Positions 41,854 to 50,852 of a stretch of DNA of 64,000 nt are shown in pieces (position 1 is the first letter of the stretch; the number at the start of each line of letters is the position of its first letter). The notes below the pieces were generated by a model. It searched no databases. It had not been told where the DNA came from and worked only from the letters and a program-made list of their open reading frames with translations. Source of the stretch: Leguminivora glycinivorella. Lineage: Eukaryota > Arthropoda > Insecta > Lepidoptera > Tortricidae. A program made the translations under genes and the position numbers. The stretch is taken from assembly GCF_023078275.1 (NCBI RefSeq), contig NC_062994.1:9681545-9745544 (forward strand). The letters are read 5' to 3'.

Positions 41854-43531
41854 CTTCTTCAACCTAGCGTTTTCCCGGCCTAGCGCCAGGGTCCGCTTTC
41901 CTGCTCAGCCTTCTCCACTTTGCCCGGTCTTCGGCATCCTGAGGTGAAAGATTGTTCTCTTCCATGTCCGCTGTCACGACGTCCAGCCAGCGCTTCTTAG
42001 GCCTACCGCGGCCGCGTGACCTAGGGCCTTGGACGATGAGGTTGAGGCATCTGTTTCCGACGTAGTCTACCGGTCTACGGCGTATGTGGCCATACCATCG
42101 GAGGCGACTTTCCTGCAGCTTATCCGCCACGTCACGGATTCCGAGGCTGCCACGGATGTGTTCGTTACGTATGCGATCTAGTCGCGTAACGCCACACATC
42201 CACCGCAACATCTTCATCTCTGTGACGTGAAGCTGCTGGACATGCCTTCCGAGAGCAGGCCAGGTCTCGCTACCATACAGTAAGACTGGTCGGATGATGC
42301 TCTTGTACACAAGACCCTTAAGCTTCACCGGTATCCTGGGGTCGCAGAGGACACCGGTTACTTCTCGCCATTTTGCCCAAGCAGCGCTAATTCGGGCCTG
42401 GACGTCGTGATCGATTTCGCCTGATTCGTGCAGCACAGACCCAAGGTATTTGAATTTATCTGTTTTCAGAACAGATTCGCCTCCTACCGTTATGGGGTCG
42501 GGGTCTGTGCCGCCACATGCCATGTACTCGGTCTTCGCAACATTTAGTTTCAGACCGCCGTCCTCTAGCGCACCCTTCCATTGGTTCACTTTGTGCTCCA
42601 GTTTCTGTTTGTCCTCATCTGTCAGTGCAATGTCGTCAGCGTACATCATAAGCCATGGAGATGGTTCATGGACTTTTGCTGAAACTACGTCTAGCACTAC
42701 ACTGAACAGAAAAGGACTCAGGGCTGAGCCTTGGTGAACACCAACTGTGATCGGGAATGGGTGAGTGTCGCCAACGGCGGTCCTCACTATGGATTCCGAG
42801 TTGTGGTACATGTCTCGGATAATGTCAATATAGGTCTGTGGCACATTCTTCTCCTTCAAAGCCCACCAGATTACCTGTCGAGGTACGCAGTCAAAAGCCT
42901 TCTGTAGGTCCAGAAAAGCCATATGCAATGGCGTTTTCTTTTCCCTGTAGGCCTCGACTAGCATTCTCAGGGCAAAGATGGGATCTATAGTACCACAGCC
43001 AGGACGAAACCCATACTGACACTCCGAGACTGTGCACTCTTGCCGGAGCCTAGAATCGATGACGCGTTCGAAGAGTTTCATGGTGTGACTCATGACCTTA
43101 ATACCTCGGTAGCTTCCACAGTCCTGTACACTACCTTTGCCTTTATAAATTGGTGTTATAATGCTCAATCTCCATGAGTTGGGCATTTTGCGGCTGGTGA
43201 GGATGCGGTTAAAAAGGTCAGTAAGTATGATCACACCACGAGGACCCATCGATTTCCACGCTTCAATCGGTATGTCGTCAGGACCCACGGCTTTTCTGTT
43301 CTTCATGTTGCGAAGGCAATTTCGCACCTCGTCTGGTGTAATAGGGGCAACAAGTCCAAGATTGGGGGGCAGTTCTGGAGGAGACACATTTGCGTGTTGC
43401 GTATTCAGCAACTCGTTAAAGTAGCTACGCCACCTCTCCTTAACCCGGAATGCGTCGCAAACCAAAGTACCGTGGGTGTCAGTGATACACAAACATTTGG
43501 TTATGTCTTGTGTAGACTTCTCCCGAGCCTT
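41854..43531 (-). mobile_element. RTE-B, 5'-truncated non-LTR retrotransposon
   Basis: A 1678-bp insert between 13-bp duplications, on the minus strand. The 5' end is within the linker between endonuclease and polymerase (KAREKSTQDITK), and the 3' end has a very short UTR and a TTGAAGAAG tail, both typical of RTE elements. It lies at the centre of the Penelope-like dimer. Confidence 0.85.
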
Positions 43532-43630
43532 CTCTCTATCAAATGCTTTGCAAAATTGGATCTCTCTGGATGGTTGTGCCTGTATGATGTCCAAATCATC
43601 ATACAGGCACAACCATCCAGAGAGATCCAA
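41864..43630 (-). CDS. RTE-B reverse transcriptase, open frame of 588 codons
   Basis: Polymerase of an RTE-clade non-LTR retrotransposon, of a different family from RTE-A. Residues 1-33 (MDLSGWLCLYDDLDIIQAQP and on) are read from the antisense of the Penelope-like arm and start at TTG, so the natural start is lost. From residue 34: linker KERWRSYFNELLN, fingers GPDDIPIEAWK and SIITPIYKGKGSVQDCGSYR, QYGFRPGCGTIDPIFALRML, motif A MAFLDLQKAFD (237-247), motif B GVHQGSALSPFLF (297-309), motif C YADD (330-333), then KTEYM and FKYLGSVL. The thumb has YGSETWP and KMLRWMCGVTRLDRIRNEHI. The C-terminal end shows RRPVDYVGNR and GRGRPKKRW. No stops or frameshifts. The apurinic-type endonuclease is missing, so the copy cannot move by itself. 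Confidence 0.92.
   Translation of the reverse strand: MDLSGWLCLYDDLDIIQAQPSREIQFCKAFDREKAREKSTQDITKCLCITDTHGTLVCDAFRVKERWRSYFNELLNTQHANVSPPELPPNLGLVAPITPDEVRNCLRNMKNRKAVGPDDIPIEAWKSMGPRGVIILTDLFNRILTSRKMPNSWRLSIITPIYKGKGSVQDCGSYRGIKVMSHTMKLFERVIDSRLRQECTVSECQYGFRPGCGTIDPIFALRMLVEAYREKKTPLHMAFLDLQKAFDCVPRQVIWWALKEKNVPQTYIDIIRDMYHNSESIVRTAVGDTHPFPITVGVHQGSALSPFLFSVVLDVVSAKVHEPSPWLMMYADDIALTDEDKQKLEHKVNQWKGALEDGGLKLNVAKTEYMACGGTDPDPITVGGESVLKTDKFKYLGSVLHESGEIDHDVQARISAAWAKWREVTGVLCDPRIPVKLKGLVYKSIIRPVLLYGSETWPALGRHVQQLHVTEMKMLRWMCGVTRLDRIRNEHIRGSLGIRDVADKLQESRLRWYGHIRRRPVDYVGNRCLNLIVQGPRSRGRGRPKKRWLDVVTADMEENNLSPQDAEDRAKWRRLSRKADPGARPGKR
43532..43544. repeat. Target duplication of RTE-B, right
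   Basis: CTCTCTATCAAAT, the pair of 41841-41853. Confidence 0.82.
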
Positions 43631-43660
43631 TTTTGCAAAGCATTTGATAGAGAGTGACCA
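43545..43660. repeat. Palindromic centre of the Penelope-like dimer
   Basis: ATGCTTTGCAAAATTGGATC ... TGTGCCTGTATGATG, a 7-nt centre TCCAAAT, then CATCATACAGGCACA ... GATCCAATTTTGCAAAGCAT. The left side of this palindrome is also present at 41775-41830, so about 75 bp at the junction of the two arms was duplicated before RTE-B arrived. Confidence 0.75.
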
Positions 43661-43919
43661 TACTGTATCAGAGAATCATTCTTTTGATGTTTTACATGTA
43701 TGTGAGAAAGGGCTGCGGTTGGGGGTTCTAGAACAGTTGGAGATAATTAGGTACAACAATAGGGGGTTAATCCTTAATGAGCAGTTGAATGTTGCGTCAT
43801 CGCCGTTATTACGAATTTTTCCATCTAACTTGCTTGGTAGGGGGGGTGGACAAAGTATAAATATGGCCGACCATTCTGGGGACGATCAGTCAGTTGCGGG
43901 ACTTCGGACCGTCAACATC

Positions 43920-43964
43920 AGCTCCTGAGGATGCCTCGTAGAGAGGCGAAACACGTGTCGAGTT
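43920..43964 (+). ncRNA. Hammerhead-ribozyme-like motif, right arm
   Basis: A self-cleaving RNA fold would be: stem I AGCTC (43920-43924) with GAGTT (43960-43964); core CTGAGGA (43925-43931); one unpaired T; stem II GCCTC (43933-43937) with GAGGC (43943-43947) and loop GTAGA; GAAA (43948-43951); a two-pair stem III (A51-T58 and C52-G57) closing the loop ACGT; then GTC with cleavage expected after C43959. All invariant core positions (CUGANGA, GAAA, NUH) are present. Hammerheads with tiny stem III and palindromic loops are described from the terminal repeats of Penelope-like elements and are thought to act as dimers. The extra T at 43932 departs from the ideal. Confidence 0.7.
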
Positions 43965-44141
43965 TTGTATTTTTGGTGGTGGGTTGTTATATTTATTTGC
44001 GTATTTATTTTTATTTTTGCGGTGGGAGGGTGGGAAAATTAATTGCATGTAAAAAATACGCAAGTAATTATAACAGGTTAGCACTGATTGACTTGCACGT
44101 TATCTATTCGCGGATTAGCAAAGGAAAGTTCTAGTTTACGA

Positions 44142-44153
44142 TTGGTTCCCCTA
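44142..44153. repeat. Target duplication of the Penelope-like unit, right
   Basis: TTGGTTCCCCTA, the pair of 41224-41235. Confidence 0.9.
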
Positions 44154-44913
44154 TTTTAAGTGCTTCCGCTGTAATACCATCCTCGCCGGGGCTTTTACTG
44201 TATTTCATCTTCACTAAAGCGAGATGTACTTCGTGCCCGGTAATGGGCGGGATAGATTCCGGGCAAAAGTAGGTGGTTGTGGGTGGGCATGCAGGCACTG
44301 GGCTATGATCGGAGTACAACTGTTTGTAGAAATTTGTGCAAATATTGGTTATATGTTCCCGACTTCCTCGCTTCACTCCATCATCGTCACGTAGGCATGT
44401 TATCCAGGTTTTATTGTTCGATGCGCCTTGCTTGGCTATTCTTAGAGAATGGTTCTTTTCTAAAGCTATTTGTATTAATTTGTTGTTGTAATTTCTTATG
44501 TCTTTTCTGATACTTCGCTTTACTTGTCTATCCATTGATCTATATTGCGCACTGGTGATATTGACTCTGTGTGTTTCTCTTTCTTTTATCAGGTTTAAGC
44601 TATGGTTAGTCAGTTTCTTTTCTTTATGTCTCTGCTTTTGAATTTTTCTGCTCGCTGCTGATATGCAATTTTGTAATTTCAAATATTCGTGTTCTACGTC
44701 ATTACTTTCAGTATCCTGCTGTAGTGAACTGAAAGCATTATTAAGTTCTAAATTAAACAAATCTTTATTTACTAAAAGGGTAGCTTTATCGTGTTTTTTG
44801 ATTTTACTATTAAGTTTTCTACTACGTTGAATTTTAAGATTTACTTTTATTTGAACTCGAACTGGTCTATGGTCTGAACTGTATTTTATTTTATTAATTA
44901 CTGTGTTTATTAA
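44142..44913 (-). pseudogene. RTE-A, endonuclease end and N-terminal polymerase part
   Basis: This is the upstream half of the RTE-A protein. From about 44905 down, YSSDHRPVRVQIKV holds SDHRPV, the last motif of the apurinic/apyrimidinic-type endonuclease (the His is catalytic in the family). Then comes a basic, helix-rich linker (KLQNCISAASRKIQKQRHKE, IRKDIRNYNNKLIQIALEKN), WITCLRDDDGVKRGSREHIT, and the start of the polymerase fingers, KMKYSKSPGEDGITAEALKI. The frame is open from 44913 to the Penelope-like insertion and joins in phase with 41235. The remainder of the endonuclease is lost by 5' truncation at 44913. Confidence 0.88.
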
Positions 44914-45040
44914 TTAAGTGCTTGTAGTTTGCTTATTTATTATCCAATCGAAGAAATTTAAAAAGTAACGGATAGCTTAATAATGTGGCTAAATGATTTA
45001 TATAACATATTTTTATTGCCTTTTTTGAGTCACAAAAGTA

Positions 45041-45604
45041 AAAAAACCGGCCAAGAGCGTGTCGGGCCACGCTCAGTGTAGGGTTCCGTAGTTTTCCGTA
45101 TTTTTCTCAAAAACTACTAAACCTATCAAGTTCAAAACAATTTTCCTAGAAAGTCTTTATAAAGTTCTACTTTTGAGATTTTTTTCATATTTTTTAAACA
45201 TATGGTTCAAAAGTTAGAGGGGGGGACGCACTTTTTTTTCCTTTAGGAGCGATTATTTACGAAAATATTAATATTATCAAAAAACGGTCTTAGTAAACCC
45301 TTATTCATTTTTTAATACCTATCCAACAATATATCACACGTTGGGGTTGGAATGAAACAAAATATCAGCCCCACTTTACATGTAGGGGGGGTACCCTAAT
45401 AAAATACTTTTTTCCATTTTTTTATTTTTGCACTTTGTTGGCGTGATTGATATACATATTGGTACCAAATTTTAGCTTTCTAGTGCTAACGGTTACTGAG
45501 ATTATCCGCGGACGGACGGACGGACGGACGGACGGACGGACGGACGGACAGACAGACATGGCGAAACTATAAGGGTTTCTAGTTGACTACGGAACCCTAA
45601 AAAA
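45041..45604 (+). repeat. Repeat family A, full copy with long GGAC run
   Basis: AAACCGGCCAAGAGCGTGTC to GACTACGGAACCCTAAAAA. The GGAC microsatellite reaches about nine units (45512-45550), the longest in the window. Confidence 0.85.
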
Positions 45605-45717
45605 GATAGTAAAAAAAAAATATTTTTGCATTATTATTAATAAAAAATAACTACAAAACTTAAAGGGCACTGTATAAGCTTTCCAATGACATCTCATTTG
45701 ACAAAATCATAGTTAAA

Positions 45718-45740
45718 CCCCCCCCCCCCCCCCCCCCCCC
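45718..45740. repeat. Poly-C run of 23
   Basis: AGTTAAA is followed by 23 C and then TCCCCTCC. Length is likely polymorphic and the exact count may be an assembly estimate. Confidence 0.8.
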
Positions 45741-46439
45741 TCCCCTCCACAGTCTGAGAAAGCGACAAGTCATTATTTCGTACTCAGTGAAGTCTATCGA
45801 TTGCAATGATACCACTTGTCAGCAGTATACTCTCCAGTCACATCAACTTTTTCCGAGACCCTCTGGCCGCTCTACTATGAGCATTTCTTTTTTTTTTGCC
45901 AATAATTTTTTTTTTATTGTTTTAGGGAATTTTAGGTCAATTGTACTCAGAATCACGAGTACTTTGAATCTCACTGGGAGCAAGTGTCCCAGAATTTCCA
46001 TAAATTTTTTTACTTTCCACTTTTGTTACCCCATACAACATGTACGGAAAATGGTAACAAAATAATAAAAAATTGTATGGGACAATTTTTTTAACTACTA
46101 GGATTGAAAAGGCTAGTAATTTTGAGTAGAAACAGCATATTTTTTTTTTTTCAAAAATATCACACTTCATAAAAGTGGCAAAAAAAAAAAGAAATGCTCT
46201 TAATAACAGTCGAGAGTATAAATAGTCGAGAGCGTTTGTATGGAGAATTGATCACTCCCGTATCGTCTTAACGGACCTTTATATTATAAACCGAGTATTC
46301 CAACGGTCCGAACCCTACTAAATTCCTCTAACTCGAGGAATCCCTTTGTCTACAAATGCGTAAATAACGGCGCCCGCGCATCTAAAGGTGTATCTTATGA
46401 TAACATGCCAGTTGAATTCCACTAGAGGGACATACTGCG
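45741..46439. other. no gene seen
   Basis: T-rich non-coding. AAAAATTTTTTTACTTTCCAC-like patches are low complexity. Confidence 0.4.
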
Positions 46440-46865
46440 CAATATTGTTTTTTTAATTAATTAAAATGAAAAAAAAAATGCCCCAAATAGCCGAAAATCA
46501 ATCTCCGAAGTTTGAGAAACATTGGTTTTTTTGCTAAATATAACAGGAAAAAAAATCGTGCAAGTATCTTGTTTTTTTTAATTCACAAAACCTTTTCAGT
46601 TTTTAACTAGGATACCAATTTAACCACCCTTGCGAATGTATATTTATCGTACTTCAAATTAATACGAAATTTTACGTAAAAAAACATCTTTTTAATAAAG
46701 TAAAAACTGTTCGAAATCAGGTTAACATTATAAAGAATTTCACCGAGAGATGGCGCTATACTTACCTATACTTCTAGTCAAGTCTTTAAAGTTATATGAG
46801 AAACATGAGATTATTGGATACGGAACCCTCGGTGGGCGAGTCTGACTCGCACTTGGCCGATTTTT
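46440..46865 (-). repeat. Repeat family D
   Basis: Minus strand: starts ATCGGCCAAGTGCGAGTCAG, then CCCACCGAGGGTTCCGTATC, ACTTTAAAGACTTGACTAGA, AGCGCCATCTCTCGGTGAAA, ending in A/T-rich DNA. The copy at 63392 is in the other orientation. The head (CGGCCAAG...GGGTTCCGTA) is shared with family A. Confidence 0.7.
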
Positions 46866-46930
46866 CTTGATGATTCCGAGATACGTTTTTTTTTTATAGT
46901 AACGTAAGGAATGAGCAAACAAGTGTCGTT

Positions 46931-47578
46931 GTGAAGGATGAGGAATTGGAACTGGTAGATAGTACAGTTTTTCTTGGTATAACCTTAGATTCTAAACTTC
47001 AGTGGGGTCCCCATATTGTTAACCTCTCGAATAGACTTAGTTCTGCAGCTTTTGCAGTGAGCAAGATCCGTCAGTTAACAGACGTGAAAACAGCTCGATT
47101 AGTTTATTTTAGTTACTTTCACAGCATTATGTCATATGGTATTTTACTTTGGGGCAGTGCTTCAGAGATAAATACCATATTTATTCTGCAGAAGAGGGCT
47201 ATTCGAGCAATATATAAAATGAACCATAGAGACTCGCTTAGAGATAAGTTTAAGGACATTAATATAATGACAGTGCATTGTCAATATATTTATGAGAATA
47301 TTATGTATGTACATAAAAACATTTGTAATTTTAAGAAAAACTGTGATGTACTTAATATAAATACTAGAAATAAACATAAACTCGCGGTGCCCTTCACACG
47401 GCTCTGTAAAATTAAAAAATCATTCATGGGTAATTGTGTTCGATTTTATAATAAACTTCCGAATCATATTACTGACTTGTCAATTAATAAATTTAAGAAT
47501 CATGTAAAGCGTGTACTCATTTCCAAAGCTTATTATACAACACAAGACTACATGAATGATAAAACAACGTGGGATTAA
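46931..47578 (+). CDS. Jockey-like LINE, C-terminal part of reverse transcriptase ORF
   Basis: The part of a non-LTR polymerase that follows the catalytic palm, so it holds no catalytic residues. It starts with VDSTVFLGITLDSKLQWGPH (the FLGxxLD motif after the palm), then NRLSSAAFAVSKIRQLTDVK, TARLVYFSYFHSIMSYGILL, WGSASEINTIFILQKRAIRA and INTRNKHKLAVPFTRL, and ends with NHITDLSINKFKNHVKRVLI. This arrangement is very common in moth genomes. The frame is open from about 46900, so the ATG at 46931 is not a natural start; the copy is 5'-truncated just upstream of it next to family D. No stops inside. The clade (Jockey or CR1 group) is inferred from the C-terminal wording. Confidence 0.82.
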   Translation: MKDEELELVDSTVFLGITLDSKLQWGPHIVNLSNRLSSAAFAVSKIRQLTDVKTARLVYFSYFHSIMSYGILLWGSASEINTIFILQKRAIRAIYKMNHRDSLRDKFKDINIMTVHCQYIYENIMYVHKNICNFKKNCDVLNINTRNKHKLAVPFTRLCKIKKSFMGNCVRFYNKLPNHITDLSINKFKNHVKRVLISKAYYTTQDYMNDKTTWD

Positions 47579-47604
47579 TTGTTATTCGAAATGGTTTCTT
47601 ATTT

Positions 47605-47614
47605 TTACGTTTTT
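47605..47614. repeat. Target duplication of the GC-rich insert
   Basis: TTACGTTTTT, repeated at 48309-48318. Confidence 0.7.
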
Positions 47615-48308
47615 CCCATCACGGAACAATGGTATTCCGGACCTTTGGGAGGCGTGCGCGGGGCCGAAGCCAACACGTAGAGGCCCTTTTGACACTTTAA
47701 TGAAATGTAAGGGGTACACCGAGCGGATGTTGCCCTTGCCCGTATCATGGGACACACGCAGAGGCAACACCCGCCAGGGTGTAAGGACTATTTGAGAGTT
47801 AATGGAATCTAAAATGAACTGGTCTATTTTGATGAAAGTGATGGACTAAATACTGGGCTATGGATAAAAAACCGGACGCCTGCCTAATAAAACGGTATCC
47901 AATTTTATTTCCGGCAGACGGTGACTCGTCCCCACAAGATGGGCCCCCACAAAAAGCGACATCCAAGATGGCTCAAGGGCAACACCGGTGTGAGAACTCA
48001 AGGGTGTCGAGAGGTGTACACCGCTTTCTGCCCAGTGGCTGTGAAGCCACTGCACCAACTCGCGTCTTATGCAAATTTTCACTTCCACCCCTCGGGCATG
48101 TAGCCCTAACGACTCCACTCTGGACGGCCAGCCAAGGCAAGCCAGAGGTAGAGAGTACTGTCCCACCCACCCGCCTTACGGGTAACAGAACTCCCCAGGA
48201 GCACTCGGGTACGTGGGGTCGCTGTTCCCCAACAGCTCGCCACAAGCTGCCCTGCGTTGACTGATTGCACTGGTAAAACCAATGGGCGATGGGGTCGTCA
48301 CATCCCTA
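47615..48308 (-). mobile_element. GC-rich 694-bp retroposon-like insert
   Basis: GC content is far above the surroundings (GGGCCCCCACAAAAAGCGAC, GCCCAGTGGCTGTGAAGCCA). The insert lies between TTACGTTTTT copies. On the minus strand its 3' end is CCGTGATGGG followed by AAAAACGTAA, so a short A tail overlaps the duplication, as for a retroposon. The frames on both strands are by-products of GC content and match no protein I know. Probably a LINE 3' UTR or a SINE-like unit. Confidence 0.6.
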
Positions 48309-48620
48309 TTACGTTTTTTATTATTATTATTGTTGATGAAATTAATATTGTATTTTTTTGGACATTGGATTTTTCCTAGAAATATTCTAGACATGTATTT
48401 TTATATATACATATACCTAATTATATATTTTTTGTTTAGCGATTATTTTTATATGAAATTGTATATTATAGACTCAATATTATTATGAACAATAATTACA
48501 ACAATAAATTGCTCTGATAATTAGGTTAGATTAAGATCATAACATATATGTAATGAACTATTCATAAGAGCTTGTAACTAGGCCTACATGAATAAAGATA
48601 TTTTGAATTGAATTGAATTG

Positions 48621-48917
48621 AATTTTCAGACTTTATCTGTCTATACGGAATTATGTAGGTATGTCGTTCTAACAAATTCTAACAACTTATGTCTCTAGGA
48701 TTCTAGGCAGTCACAGACGTGCACATAGCCAAAGAATTCCCTTAGTCCCAACCACAAAGGCGTAATAAATCTAACGGTGTGGCACATCTCTTATCGGCAC
48801 ATGCCAAAACTGGATTTAGTACTTTTGGCTAGATCAAGGCATTGCTAGTATTTCCTAGGTTCAGTGTATTTGTGTATAAGTAAGTATAGACAGTCAACCA
48901 AATGTTGGCACTAAAAT
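48621..48917. other. no gene seen
   Basis: Short AT-rich unique stretch. Confidence 0.4.
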
Positions 48918-49140
48918 AACCACATAATTTAAATTTTGAAAAAAAAAAACTCAGACATTTTGGACCGATTTCCATCAAACATGGCTAAGAACCTCACCAG
49001 ACTAATTCAGCTTTTAAACAAAATAACTAAATCTAAATCGGTCCATCCATTCGGGAGCTACGATGCCACAGACAGACAAGCAAACAAACAGACAGACAGA
49101 CACGTCGAACTTATAACACCTCGACGTTTTTGGGTCGGGA
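48918..49140 (-). repeat. Repeat family B, inverted
   Basis: From AACCACATAATTTAAATTTT to CTCGACGTTTTTGGGTCGGG. Contains TCGGGAGCTACGATGCCACA and a GACA run. Confidence 0.75.
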
Positions 49141-49301
49141 AAGAGGCGAAAAATTTGCGGAAAATGCAGGGATCGGCGGCCAATTGTTTTCAGAAAACGC
49201 TTGCCTTCCTAAACCTTGACGTTGGGTGAACCATCCACACGAGCCATAACAGTTAAAAATGATTTAAAATATAGGGGCTAAGGTTTAATAATTCGAATTT
49301 T

Positions 49302-49631
49302 GGAAGCGCTGATGGCCTAGCGGTAAGAGCGTGCGACTTTCGATCCGGAGGTCGCGGGTTCGAACCCCGGCTCGTACCAATGAGTTTTTCGGAACTTATG
49401 TGCGAAATGTCATTTGATATTTGCCAGTCGCTTTTCGGTGAAGGAAAACATCGTGAGGAAACCGGACTTATTCCAATAAGATCTAGTTACCCTTCGGGTT
49501 GGAAGGTCAGATGGCAGTCGCTTTCGTAAAACTAGTGCCTACGCCAAATCTTGGGATTAGTTGTCAGAGCGGACCCAGGCTCCCATGAGCCGTGGCAAAT
49601 GCCCGGATAACGCAAGGAGGATGATGAGATA
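49302..49631 (+). repeat. SINE S1, best full copy
   Basis: A box TGATGGCCTAGCGGTAAGAG, B box GGGTTCGAACCCCGG, body GTCATTTGATATTTGCCAGT, TAGTTACCCTTCGGGTTGGA, CGCCAAATCTTGGGATTAGT, and the tail GGAGGATGATGAGA. Confidence 0.88.
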
Positions 49632-49652
49632 ATTTGAATTTTGAGCCTTTTT

Positions 49653-49905
49653 TATCCCCCGACGCAAAAACGACAGGGTGTTATAAGTTTGACGTGTCTG
49701 TCTGTCTGTTTGTCTGTTTGTCTGTCTGTCTGTGTGTGTCTGTCTGTGGCATTGTAACTCCCGAACGGATGAACCGATTTAGATTTAGTTTTTTTTGTCT
49801 GAAATCTGAGTTAGTCGGGAGTGTTCTTAGCCATGTTTCATGAAAATCGGTCTACCATGTCGCGGTCGGGGGTTTTTCAAAATTTTAATTTTGTGGTTAG
49901 GTTAT
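49653..49905 (+). repeat. Repeat family B, full copy
   Basis: ATCCCCCGACGCAAAAACGA to GTGGTTAGGTTAT, with a GTCT/GTTT microsatellite. Confidence 0.82.
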
Positions 49906-50385
49906 AATAAATTATCAACCTCAGAAGTGCTCGACACTTCCTTAAAGCAATTAAAGGTATATTCCTAACTAGGTGATTTCCTTATTAGCTAGATTTATAA
50001 AGCGATACGATGTGAGCATTCAACTCTTGCGTAGGGCGTGGATTAGGGGCTTATTCTACACGCATACAACTGTCAAGTAGCATATAACCACTGGGTTATC
50101 GCATATTGATTTAATCAGGTGATATTTAGATAGATATACCAAAATGTTATAGGTAGGTAATTGAAGAAATAATAAGAACAAAAGCGGACCTTTTGATACC
50201 TAAGTACCTAATAGATATTATTTTTCACCACACCAACTGAACGCTCTCTTGATCCATCAAAAGCGAATGAACCTTTATGCGAAAAGTTGGCTGGCATAAA
50301 GCATAAAGGGATTGACTGTCTATCACAGAATATATAATAGCACAAGTACAGAAGGCCCTTTGATATTCACAAAATGCCGAAATTT
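49906..50385. other. no gene seen
   Basis: Non-coding AT-rich DNA. Confidence 0.4.
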
Positions 50386-50545
50386 TTGTGTTACACTAGG
50401 CGGCAAAGTTTATTTAACCTTCGTGTCTTGAAATCCTCGCAACTCTCCAGATTCCAATATCTATGGGTATATTTCGCTTGCTCGGGTATATTTGCACGAG
50501 CGGTTAAACAACAACTTTGCCCCCTTGTAAAACAAATAACTACTT
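50386..50545 (-). repeat. Very diverged family C fragment
   Basis: TTTGTGTTACACTAGGCGGC and AACAACTTTGCCCCCTTGTA then AACAAATAACTA match the complement of the 5' part of family C, with much of the middle replaced. Confidence 0.45.
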
Positions 50546-50852
50546 ATTCCATAAAAGTCCCGCCATATCCTGAGACCAAAAGAACTAAGATCGATAGTAC
50601 TACGATAGTACTCTTTATTATAATGTGCTAAGATTGTATAGAAAACCGTCCCCTTTATCCCAGAAAATAATTCAAAATCGGATTGTGTGCAAATAGAAAT
50701 AGAAAGCTATTCCTTTCCTACCTGATAAAAAGGCAATTAATATGCAAAACGAATTAAATACTTGCATACTGCATTCACGACATTACTGAGAACGCATTAC
50801 AATGCAACATTATGCAATTGTGACCTTCCATGTCCAAAGGGTCCTTTTGGCA

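Larger units (their letters stand above)
43476..43928 (+). pseudogene. Penelope-like GIY-YIG endonuclease, C-terminal half (right arm)
   Basis: The same nuclease part as in the left arm, on the plus strand. Recognisable protein starts near 43594 (SYRHNHPERSNFAKHLIESD) and shows VLHVCEKGLRLGVLEQLEII and GLILNEQLN. A seventh G in the run at about 43839-43845 shifts the end of the frame, so here it runs on as GGGQSINMADHSGDDQSVAG and LRTVNISS. Its stop TGA (43926-43928) is the TGA of the hammerhead core CTGAGGA. In the left arm the frame ends earlier, so this overlap may be an accident of the extra base. The first 40 codons of the open frame are RTE-B antisense and junction DNA. No GIY or YIG motif and no polymerase. 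Confidence 0.75.
41236..44141. mobile_element. Penelope-like element, head-to-head inverted dimer, interrupted by RTE-B
   Basis: Two nearly identical arms point outward: 41277-41820 (minus) and 43597-44141 (plus). Each is the 3' end of a Penelope-like element: the C-terminal half of the GIY-YIG endonuclease, a hammerhead-like motif, and a terminal part ending AGTTCTAGTTTACGA. The left side has an extra 41-bp stretch (41236-41276, AATCGATGGAATCAGGCGTT...). Short tails of 30-40 bp at one side, and inverted or tandem partial copies, are known for Penelope-like elements. The arms differ by one base in a G run (6 against 7). A 12-bp duplication flanks the unit. The polymerase part is missing from both arms. 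Confidence 0.82.
39810..44924 (-). mobile_element. RTE-A insertion with 11-bp duplication, containing two later insertions
   Basis: TTAAGTGCTTG at 39810-39820 and 44914-44924 flanks the nest. RTE-A itself is 39821-41235 plus 44142-44913 (about 2.2 kb, minus strand), cut at its 5' side inside the endonuclease. Its 3' end is an A-rich (ATAAAAATAAAAA) tail at 39821-39838. The Penelope-like unit (41236-44141) splits it and itself contains RTE-B. Confidence 0.9.
46895..48620 (+). mobile_element. Jockey/CR1-like LINE 3' part, split by a GC-rich insertion
   Basis: The coding part is 46895-47580. The 3' UTR is 47581-47604 and continues at 48319, ending ATGAATAAAGATATTTTGAA with TTGAA repeats (48596-48620). 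The 47615-48308 insertion, with a 10-bp duplication, lies between. Confidence 0.75.

Noticed and set aside
43394..43657. Plus-strand frame fused from antisense RTE-B and a Penelope-like arm
   Set aside because: Product of the insertion junction, not a gene; the same for the first 33 codons of the RTE-B frame on the other strand.
47858..48264. Overlapping 90-134 codon frames on both strands
   Set aside because: They exist because the insert is GC-rich and poor in stop codons. None has a recognisable motif and they overlap each other in many frames.
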